Shown here one piece after another: positions 26,705 to 33,478 of a DNA stretch of 35,552 bases. Source of the stretch: Bdellovibrionales bacterium (GTDB taxonomy: Bacteria; Bdellovibrionota; Bdellovibrionia; Bdellovibrionales; UBA1609); contig JAHDIR010000029.1 of the NCBI GenBank assembly GCA_020630675.1, forward strand, positions 1 through 35,552, given 5' to 3'. Each line of letters opens with the position of its first letter. The first letter of the stretch is position 1. The notes below the pieces were generated by a model. The model was not told where the DNA came from and did no database searches. It worked only from the letters and a program-made list of their open reading frames with translations. The translations under genes were made by a program, and so were the position numbers.

Positions 26705-28237
26705 CTATGGGTTGAGCTTTTCAAGAACAGCAGAGCCAAAAACTTCAATTTTTTTCTCACCCATACCATAAACTTTTTCTAGTTCAGCTTCGTTGGTTGG
26801 TGCTTTTAAGGCTAGGTCTCTTAAAGTTTTATCACTAAAAACCATAAAGGCTGGAATGTCATTTTCTTTGGCGTACTCTTTACGCCACTCTTTTAAAACA
26901 TCCACGCGCCATTTAGCTTCTTCAGGAAGTTCGGCACTAAAAATGGCTTCTTTTTGTTTTTTCTTTGATAGGGCAGATGTGGGTTTTTCGGCCTCCACTC
27001 TAGCCACCATACGATCAGATTTAGGGCTACATGAGTCACAATGCCCACACTTTTCAATTCGCTTTTCATCGTCAAAATAAGTGAGGATGTCTGAATGTCG
27101 ACACTCTCCTCCCTCAGAATACTGAACCATAGCATCTAAGGCCTGCCTACGATTGAGTTTTATTTTTGAGCTGGCTCTTGATTGTAAGATAAAAAATGAA
27201 TGCAAGCTTTTATCTTTTTTAGAGTAAAGAAGTAAGCAAGTTGAATCTTTACCATCACGTCCAGCACGACCAATTTCTTGATAGTAGGATTCAATATTCC
27301 CAGGCATTTGTGTATGCATCACTAAGCGAACGTCGGCGTGATCTATTCCCATACCAAAAGCGTTAGTGGCAGCAAGTATGCGAATGTCGCCACGAGCATA
27401 TTTTTTTTCAACTTCTGTTCGATCGGCAGCATTTAACCCTGCGTGATAGTAACCGACTTTTTCATTCTCTTTTTCAAGGAGTTCAGCCCAGCTTTCCGTT
27501 TTTTGTCGGGTTCCACAATAAACAATGATTCTGCCTTCAGGGGTTTGCTTTACAGCCTGTAAGACAAAGTTTCTTTTATCTTTAGTTTTTTCTTCACAGA
27601 ACTCAACTTGATAAAAAAGGTTAGGTCTATAGAAGCCGTAAACATGTTGGTCAGCTTGTCGGAGTTTTAAGTGACTAATAATATCTTTTTTAACTAAAGG
27701 AGTGGCTGTTGCTGTTAAGGCGATCATAGGAACATTGGGACAGCTTTTTCTAAGAGTTGCTAATTGAGAGTATTCTTTTCTGAAGTCATGGCCCCATTGG
27801 GAAACACAATGAGCTTCATCGATCGCAAAAAGTGTTATGGCCTGTTTTTGTAACCACTCTGCGATCCCCTTTTTTTGAACTCTTTCAGGAGACATATATA
27901 AAATATAACTTGAATTATTTTTTTTTCGCTCTTTAAGATCGCTAGAAATACGCTGCTGCTCAGCTTCATTTAGGCCAGAGTGCACGCAGCCAGCTCCTAA
28001 GCCTAGAGCTCTTAAGCTACGAACTTGATCGTTCATTAAAGCTATAAGAGGAGAGATCACAAGAGTGATCCCTGGCTTTAAAAATGCCGGTAATTGGTAG
28101 CACAGGGATTTACCACCACCTGTAGGCATAATTGCCATTACATCATTGCCACTAGCTACCGATTCAATAATTTCTCTTTGTCCGTGGCGAAACTCAGAGA
28201 GTTTGAACTTTCTTTCGAGGATTTGATCTATATTCAT
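26705..28237 (-). CDS. recQ: ATP-dependent DNA helicase RecQ, short form
   Basis: A 3'-5' superfamily 2 helicase for recombination and replication fork repair. The roughly 510-residue protein shows the RecQ motifs: FRHGQREII (motif 0), Walker A TGGGKS (39-44), DEAH (139-142), SATATP-type ALTATATP near 172-179, and QEIGRAGRDG near 319-328. Four cysteines (C378, C396, C399, C402) form the zinc site. Only about 40 linker residues separate this from an HRDC-type domain at about 441-507, so the RQC winged-helix domain of E. coli RecQ (609 residues) appears to be missing. A TATAAA at 28247-28252 lies nine bases before the ATG, implying a very short leader. Confidence 0.93.
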   Translation of the reverse strand: MNIDQILERKFKLSEFRHGQREIIESVASGNDVMAIMPTGGGKSLCYQLPAFLKPGITLVISPLIALMNDQVRSLRALGLGAGCVHSGLNEAEQQRISSDLKERKKNNSSYILYMSPERVQKKGIAEWLQKQAITLFAIDEAHCVSQWGHDFRKEYSQLATLRKSCPNVPMIALTATATPLVKKDIISHLKLRQADQHVYGFYRPNLFYQVEFCEEKTKDKRNFVLQAVKQTPEGRIIVYCGTRQKTESWAELLEKENEKVGYYHAGLNAADRTEVEKKYARGDIRILAATNAFGMGIDHADVRLVMHTQMPGNIESYYQEIGRAGRDGKDSTCLLLYSKKDKSLHSFFILQSRASSKIKLNRRQALDAMVQYSEGGECRHSDILTYFDDEKRIEKCGHCDSCSPKSDRMVARVEAEKPTSALSKKKQKEAIFSAELPEEAKWRVDVLKEWRKEYAKENDIPAFMVFSDKTLRDLALKAPTNEAELEKVYGMGEKKIEVFGSAVLEKLNP

Positions 28238-28419
28238 TGAACTTTCTTTATATCATTTAGTATTTTTTATGGAAGCTATTATCTAAAACAATGTAAAACG
28301 GGACGGAGTGCGTAACAGACTAAAGTACATCATAGGGCTTATTTTTCTACAGGCTAAAAAACCATAGGTAAGTATAAGAAATGTTTAAGACGAAAAAGTA
28401 AAAACAGAAGTGAGGTAAA

Positions 28420-29202
28420 CTAGTGTAAGGTTTTTTGGGGAGGGCGTGATGAGCTTGGCATTATGCTATGGCATGCTTTTTGGTTTAGCTCGAAGAGGTA
28501 GTTAGCTCGATGAACCTTAGCCTCAGACAAAAATTGCTCTTCTTTTACCAGTTTTTTCATGATTTCATCTTGCAATCTAATAGATATTTTGGGGCTAGAG
28601 CTGATTAGATTAAGAAACTCAACAGAGCCTTTTAAACCCTCGATGTCTCGGTCCAAATGCATTAAAGTAGTCATTGATTCTGTTGGATAGGCTTTATTAT
28701 AAAAATTAAAGCTTTTGCTATAAAGCTCCCTACCGAGAGCCACAATTAAGTCTGCCAATATATTGGGGCTAAATAGAGCTTCAACGTTATTGGTAGAGGG
28801 AATAATTTGATCGGCTAGAATCACAACTTTTGGAATATTTCGCTCACCGGTATTGATGGTGGCTAGGTAGGACTGCACGTCTTCAATTTTAAACCCAGCG
28901 GTTTTAAGCGAATTTAAAGAATTGGTATGGTCACTAGAAAAATCAATAGCAATCAAAACATCGATGTCTTTTTTGGGGGCCGTTGGGGCTAAAAAAAATA
29001 ACTTTTTATTATCAGGTAAAACAGATTCAATAAGACCAAGGGCTTTATTAATTTGATCTGTAAAAGTTTGGGGTACATTGGGGTTAAGTGAAAAAGCAAT
29101 ATTTAATGTGAGAGCAGAGTTCTCGGAGTAACTTGGAAGAGATAAAGTCGTCAGTAATAGGAGTATAAGCCCTAACTTTTTAAAGATACAAAGTTTTTTC
29201 AT
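28420..29202 (-). CDS. Exported protein of unknown function
   Basis: A 260-residue protein with a signal peptide (hydrophobic 10-24, cleavage near SYSENS). The mature part looks alpha/beta: IDVLIAIDFSSD and KVVILADQIIPS resemble strands of a three-layer fold, followed by helices. There is a single cysteine late in the mature region. I recognise no family and no catalytic motif. The C-terminus (SRPPQKTLH) is probably disordered. The gene is isolated: a pair of hairpins separates it from the upstream oxygenase gene, and 182 bases with no evident gene lie between it and recQ. Confidence 0.6.
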   Translation of the reverse strand: MKKLCIFKKLGLILLLLTTLSLPSYSENSALTLNIAFSLNPNVPQTFTDQINKALGLIESVLPDNKKLFFLAPTAPKKDIDVLIAIDFSSDHTNSLNSLKTAGFKIEDVQSYLATINTGERNIPKVVILADQIIPSTNNVEALFSPNILADLIVALGRELYSKSFNFYNKAYPTESMTTLMHLDRDIEGLKGSVEFLNLISSSPKISIRLQDEIMKKLVKEEQFLSEAKVHRANYLFELNQKACHSIMPSSSRPPQKTLH

Positions 29203-29219
29203 TTTATTTCCACAACAAG

Positions 29220-29242
29220 AAAACCCTTTTTTTAAGGGTTTT
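29220..29242. terminator. Second hairpin downstream of the oxygenase gene
   Basis: A 9-bp stem (29220-29228 with 29234-29242) and a five-T loop on the plus strand. On the minus strand the stem ends in TTTT and then CTTG. It stands between the oxygenase gene and the exported protein gene, as a back-up to the hairpin at 29318-29340. Confidence 0.5.
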
Positions 29243-29317
29243 TGAGTACATCAATTCAACATGAGAAAGCTTAAACTAACAATGATTGCCCTTAAAATCC
29301 AATTGATTGAAAAAATG

Positions 29318-29340
29318 ACAAAAAAGAACTGCTTTTTTGT
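29318..29340 (-). terminator. Terminator immediately after the oxygenase gene
   Basis: A 9-bp stem (29318-29326 with 29332-29340), five-base loop, starting two bases after the oxygenase stop. On the minus strand it is followed by CATTTTTTC. The stem is AT-rich with only two G-C pairs, so it is weak alone; a second hairpin follows at 29220-29242. Confidence 0.6.
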
Positions 29341-29342
29341 TT

Positions 29343-30281
29343 TTAACTCAGGCCAATCTCTTTTAGTCTCTCCATTAAGAAGTCATGAGACAAAATGTCT
29401 GGATATTTTTGCTGACCATTTTCACACGATTCGATGCAAGAAAGCATGGCTTGCGGATGTGGGTGAATAAAAAACGGCATAGAATACCGACTTTTATTAG
29501 CCCCTTTAGGGTTAACCACTCGGTGAGTTGTAGAAGGGATGACTTCGTTGGTAATGCGAGAAAGCATATCACCGGCATCAACAATCAAGTTATTTTTATC
29601 TGTTTCTACTGGTAGCCATTGCCCATCACGGTCGAGAAGCTCCAATCCAGAGGTCGTTGCACTGACAAGAATAGTTATTAAGTTAATATCTTCATGGGCT
29701 GCTGCGCGAACACAGTTAGGGTCAGTTCCTTCTGGAATAGGAGGGTAGTGAAGAAGCCGCAAAATGGAGTTGCCGTCAGAAATCATGTCTGAGAAATAAT
29801 GATTGGGAATATCAAGAGAGTGAGTTAATGCAGAAAGTAGGCTTTGTCCCACTCCCTCTAAAGATTTAAATATATTTGTAAATGTATTTTTAAATTCAGG
29901 GAGTTCTTGAGGCCAAATATTATCGGGATACAAATTAGAGAATTTGTGATTATTCTCTAAAATTTGACCAACATGCCAAAACTCTTTGAGATCAGGAAAT
30001 TTATTATTTTTAGCATGCTCTTTACCAAAAGGGGTGTAGCCGCGTTGTCCAGCCCCAGCTTGACTGATATAACCAGACTTTATAGTCTCAGGTAACTCAA
30101 ATAAAGATTGGCACAGTTCATAGGCTTTATCTAATAAAGGAACGGGGACCGGGTGATCTTTAATAATAATAAAGCCGTAGTACTTTAAGCCTTCAAACAA
30201 CTCTTTTACAAACTGTTCTCTATCTTTATTATTTCCATCGGTATATTGATCCAGACTGAGTTCAGGCACTTTTTCTAACAC
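29343..30281 (-). CDS. 2-oxoglutarate/Fe(II) oxygenase, IPNS-like family
   Basis: A cytoplasmic non-haem iron dioxygenase of the isopenicillin N synthase-like family, 312 residues. The N-terminal DIOX_N region is present (LFEGLKYYGFIIIKDHPVP), and the jelly-roll carries the iron triad H196-x-D198 (AHEDINLITIL) and H253 (STTHRV), with R265 and S267 (RYSMPFF) binding the 2-oxoglutarate carboxylate. That RxS pair favours a 2-oxoglutarate-dependent reaction rather than penicillin synthesis. The substrate is unknown and no natural-product cluster is around it. Start is GTG at 30281 with a five-G ribosome site five bases upstream. It diverges from rnr. Confidence 0.9.
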   Translation of the reverse strand: MLEKVPELSLDQYTDGNNKDREQFVKELFEGLKYYGFIIIKDHPVPVPLLDKAYELCQSLFELPETIKSGYISQAGAGQRGYTPFGKEHAKNNKFPDLKEFWHVGQILENNHKFSNLYPDNIWPQELPEFKNTFTNIFKSLEGVGQSLLSALTHSLDIPNHYFSDMISDGNSILRLLHYPPIPEGTDPNCVRAAAHEDINLITILVSATTSGLELLDRDGQWLPVETDKNNLIVDAGDMLSRITNEVIPSTTHRVVNPKGANKSRYSMPFFIHPHPQAMLSCIESCENGQQKYPDILSHDFLMERLKEIGLS

Positions 30282-30375
30282 AATGACCCCCTAAAATGAC
30301 ATTCGAGTTTTAAACGAGCTGTAGTTCCGAGTTGCTATTGCTTAAAGTTTAAGCTCTCACCTTTTACTGTTTTTT

Positions 30376-30400
30376 GGCCAGGACATCAATCCTAAAGGCC
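30376..30400. other. Hairpin between oxygenase gene and rnr
   Basis: GGCCAGGA (30376-30383) can pair with TCCT-AAA-GGCC (30390-30400), leaving a three-base bulge and a six-base loop. It lies in the 218-base divergent region. A second, 6-bp hairpin (30440-30445 with 30461-30466) lies nearer rnr and encloses a TATAAG. Either could be regulatory; neither has a T-run. Confidence 0.25.
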
Positions 30401-30499
30401 AGTTTTAAACTAAGAAATCAGTGATTTTAACCAGATAACCACCTGCGCTATAAGCTCATTCAGGTGTAAATTAAGGAGATAAGTATTAAAATTATAAAA

Positions 30500-32671
30500 A
30501 TGAAGTCTAAACACCCCACAAAATTAAGCGGAATAATCAAAAGACACCCTGATGGCTTTGGTTTTTTTATTCCAGATGATCGCACACAGCCTGACGCCTA
30601 TATTACAAAACCAAATATGCGTGGAATTATGTCTAACGACAAAGTCGAAGTTGAACTAATTCCTGAGCCAGGTGGTGTTCGTTTTCGAGGAAGAGTCATT
30701 CGTATTACTCAGCGAGCCTTTAATAATGTAGTGGGGCAAGTTTATTTGCTAAACAACGATGTTCCAGTTCTTGCTGATAGTAGTTTTGCCTGGGGTTCTG
30801 ATCTTAAACTTGAGGGCACAGATGACCTTGAAGATGGTCAATGGGTCATTGCTCAAATTAAAAATTTTCCCGACCACCCCGGCGGTTTTTCCGGTCAAGT
30901 GGTTCAAGTTTTAGGTGATGGGTTAATCCCTTCACAAGACAATATTAGAATTCTGTACGCTCACCAAATTCCTCAAGAGTTTAGTAAAGATTGTTTAGAA
31001 GAAGCGAGCTTATTGAGTGCCCAAACGATCAAAGACGAGCTTAAAAATAGAACAGACTTACGAACAACTCCTTTTATTACAATTGACGGAAGCACAGCTA
31101 AAGATTTTGACGACGCTATTTATGTTGAAAAAAATAAAGAAGGTTTTAAATTATTAGTCGCCATAGCTGATGTAAGCTTTTATGTTCCTGAAGGGAGCGC
31201 CATAGATAAAGATGCTTATGAAAGAGGTACGAGCACTTATTTGCCTAACTTTGTAAGCCCTATGTTGCCCGAAGAACTAAGTAATGAACTATGCTCTTTA
31301 AAGCCAAATGTGGACCGGTTAGCTTGTGTGGCTGAAATGCAATTTGATCACTCAGGGCAAATAGTTCGCACAAACTTTTATGAAGCGGTCATTAAAAGTC
31401 ATGCTAGAGTTACTTACGGGGAAGCTCAAGAAATTATTGAAGGTTGTGAGGACACTCCTCACGAGTCCGTTCGAGGGCAAATTTTAATAGCTTGTGAATT
31501 TGCAAAAATACTCATGAAAAACCGTTTTAAAAGAGGAAGTTTAGATTTAGAAATACCTGAAACTCAAGTGCAAGTGAACGATGCTGGAGAAGTGGTTGAT
31601 ATCTCTCAATCGCAAAGACTTTTTGCTCATCGTTTAATTGAGGAGATGATGCTAGCTGCTAACGTGGCTGTCGCTACTTTCTTTGTAGATAAAAGTGCGC
31701 CATCAATGTTTCGAATTCACGAGCCTCCAAAAGAATTAATGATTGATAAACTTGAGGTTTATTTAAACAGCTTAGGTGTCAGTGTTAATTTGTCAGGCCA
31801 TGGTCAGCAAAAAAAAATGACAAAAGCTCTTAAAGAGTTTGAAGGAAAGCCTGAACATAAAATATTAAGCATGTTGGCCTTACGCTCTATGAGCCAAGCA
31901 AAATACTCTTTAGAAAATGTCGGTCATTTTGGGTTGGGATTTAATAACTATTTACACTTTACCTCTCCAATAAGGCGCTATCCCGATTTAATTGTTCATC
32001 GTCAGCTAAAGGCTTATAGCAAAGCTAGTCGTACTTATAAAAAATTAAGTGAAGATGACATTTCGTCTAAAAGTACTTGGCTGAGTGCATGTGAGCAAAG
32101 GTCTGTAAAGGCTGAAAGGCAATTAATATCGATTAAAAAAGCGCGTTTTATGCGTCAATTTTTAGGGCAGGAGTTCACAGGTTATATTAGTGGAATTGCT
32201 AAGTTCGGAGTATTTGTCAGCCTTCGTCAATATGATATTGATGGGTTAGTGAAAATTGAAGAGTTTCCTGGGGATCGATTTACCTACCAGGAAGAGTTTA
32301 TGAAGTTGGTCGGGGAGCGTTCTGGGGTTGAATTTAAAGTTGGCGACGACCTTGTTATACAAGTTGCCGCCGTTAATGAAGAAGAGGGGCAAATTGATTT
32401 TAAACTAGTCTTAGATGAAGATAAAGCTAAAGAAATTAAGGCAAAATCGGGTCGAGGAGCTTCTGCTTCTAAAACAGAGCGCAGCTTTAAAAAAGGAAAG
32501 AAAAAAGCTCATCGTAAAGGTCAGCCTAGGCGCTCTGGTAAAAAGAAATCAAAAAGCGGTATGTTGGAGGAAAAGTCTTTTTCAGCTCCACCGCCAAAGC
32601 TTGCTTTTGGTAAAAAGAAAACGAAAAAAAAATCGGCCTCAAAAAAGAAAAAACGTTCTCGCCGAAAATAA
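30500..32671 (+). CDS. rnr: Ribonuclease R
   Basis: A processive 3'-5' exoribonuclease that degrades structured RNA. The 723-residue protein starts directly with a cold-shock domain (SGIIKRHPDGFGFFIPDD) and lacks the N-terminal helix-turn-helix of the 813-residue E. coli enzyme. The RNB domain holds the catalytic aspartates D196, D202, D204 and D205 in TIDGSTAKDFDDAIY. An S1 domain follows (about 557-637, TGYISGIAKFGVFVSL), then a lysine-rich tail (about 645-723) likely to help bind or unwind RNA. The best ribosome site (GGAG, 30475-30478) is 21 bases from the ATG but only six from an in-frame ATT at 30485. Transcription ends in the repeat at 32675-32744. Confidence 0.95.
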   Translation: MKSKHPTKLSGIIKRHPDGFGFFIPDDRTQPDAYITKPNMRGIMSNDKVEVELIPEPGGVRFRGRVIRITQRAFNNVVGQVYLLNNDVPVLADSSFAWGSDLKLEGTDDLEDGQWVIAQIKNFPDHPGGFSGQVVQVLGDGLIPSQDNIRILYAHQIPQEFSKDCLEEASLLSAQTIKDELKNRTDLRTTPFITIDGSTAKDFDDAIYVEKNKEGFKLLVAIADVSFYVPEGSAIDKDAYERGTSTYLPNFVSPMLPEELSNELCSLKPNVDRLACVAEMQFDHSGQIVRTNFYEAVIKSHARVTYGEAQEIIEGCEDTPHESVRGQILIACEFAKILMKNRFKRGSLDLEIPETQVQVNDAGEVVDISQSQRLFAHRLIEEMMLAANVAVATFFVDKSAPSMFRIHEPPKELMIDKLEVYLNSLGVSVNLSGHGQQKKMTKALKEFEGKPEHKILSMLALRSMSQAKYSLENVGHFGLGFNNYLHFTSPIRRYPDLIVHRQLKAYSKASRTYKKLSEDDISSKSTWLSACEQRSVKAERQLISIKKARFMRQFLGQEFTGYISGIAKFGVFVSLRQYDIDGLVKIEEFPGDRFTYQEEFMKLVGERSGVEFKVGDDLVIQVAAVNEEEGQIDFKLVLDEDKAKEIKAKSGRGASASKTERSFKKGKKKAHRKGQPRRSGKKKSKSGMLEEKSFSAPPPKLAFGKKKTKKKSASKKKKRSRRK

Positions 32672-32674
32672 GCA

Positions 32675-32744
32675 AAAAGGTACGGACACACCTATGGTGT
32701 TGCATAAAAAAAGGTACGGCTACATAAGTGTGTCCGTACCTTTT
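32675..32744. repeat. Triple-copy inverted repeat / terminator after rnr (REP-like)
   Basis: A 17-base arm (32675-32691, AAAAGGTACGGACACAC) is repeated exactly, inverted, at 32728-32744. A shorter direct copy of its first 11 bases sits between them at 32709-32719. The inverted arm can pair with either copy: a 17-bp stem with a 36-base loop, or an 11-bp stem with a 14-base loop ending in TTTT. ACACC-TAT-GGTGT inside (32688-32700) is a further small hairpin. The element fills nearly the whole 80-base gap between rnr and the convergent transpeptidase gene, so it can terminate both. Its layout resembles REP/BIME elements. Confidence 0.7.
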
Positions 32745-32751
32745 CGCTGCA

Positions 32752-33210
32752 TTAAGGGGCAATAAGTACAGGGGTTTCTTTTTCAATCAAAGAGTAAATG
32801 GTTTCAATATCTTTGTTGAACATTCTCACGCACCCTTCAGACCAATTTTTATCTTCCAAACCTCCATGAATGTAAATGGCACCACCAAGAGGTGTCGACC
32901 AGTCGGAGCCTCCATGAGTATTTTGAGCCTCTAAAATAGATTTGAACTCCTCTGAAGTTATGTGGCCTGCTATTAATCCATTTTTTGCATCATTTAAATT
33001 GGGATAATTCAAGCCAAGACTCAAGTGAAACTTTGATTGATCATTTTTAACACAAATTTTGTACTCTCCTTCTGGAGTTCTAAGGTCACTTCGAGTTTTT
33101 TTGTGTCCAATTTCATTTTTACCAATTCCAATGGGGAACTCAAAAGCAAGAGTCTGTTCTTGAAAAACTTGTAGAATTTTTTTTGATTTCAAAACCTTAA
33201 TTGTAAGCAT
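32752..33210 (-). CDS. L,D-transpeptidase (YkuD) domain protein
   Basis: A 152-residue protein that is essentially one YkuD domain, the fold that cross-links peptidoglycan stem peptides or attaches lipoprotein. The catalytic set is present: H115-G116 in YIHGG, then S124-E-G-C127-V-R129 (SEGCVRM) with nucleophile C127. The segment RTPEGEYKI near 44-52 is the usual substrate-entry motif. It has no signal peptide, and the nine in-frame codons upstream of the ATG contain no alternative start before a TAA, so how it would reach the periplasm is unclear. TATAAA ends ten bases before the ATG, giving a leader of only about three or four bases. Confidence 0.85.
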   Translation of the reverse strand: MLTIKVLKSKKILQVFQEQTLAFEFPIGIGKNEIGHKKTRSDLRTPEGEYKICVKNDQSKFHLSLGLNYPNLNDAKNGLIAGHITSEEFKSILEAQNTHGGSDWSTPLGGAIYIHGGLEDKNWSEGCVRMFNKDIETIYSLIEKETPVLIAP

Positions 33211-33478
33211 AGATTTTAAGTTTATACTTTTGAAAATTAAGGGACAACTTTTAATTTTTGAGCTTTGAATAATTTTTTAAAATCACAAAAATACAATTTG
33301 GTGCATGAGTTATGTTTTTACTCTTTTTTTGTAAAATAGGCCCTAGGCTTATGTATTGAATAAAAAATACTCTTTAGGCTATGGGCTTGGCTTTTGTCAA
33401 ATTAGGCTTATTTGTTTTTCATCCGAAAGAACTTGTTTACAATATTAGATGTCACCTTCGGCATTAGGGGAGTTATAG

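Noticed and set aside
28238-28419. Possible small gene or terminator between recQ and the exported protein gene
   Set aside because: Only very short frames (16 codons or fewer) and no stable hairpin with a T-run were found; just the recQ -10-like box.
29261-29470. 69-residue plus-strand frame across the oxygenase gene end
   Set aside because: Overlaps two terminator hairpins and the conserved end of the oxygenase; no supporting start signals.
32526-32786. Frames across the repeat between rnr and the transpeptidase gene
   Set aside because: They arise from the lysine-rich rnr tail and the inverted repeat read in the wrong frame.
33211-33478. Repeated TAGGC words upstream of the phosphoesterase lipoprotein gene
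   Set aside because: Several copies occur (for example near 33350, 33375 and 33404) but spacing and flanks are irregular, so they may be chance in a short AT-rich region.
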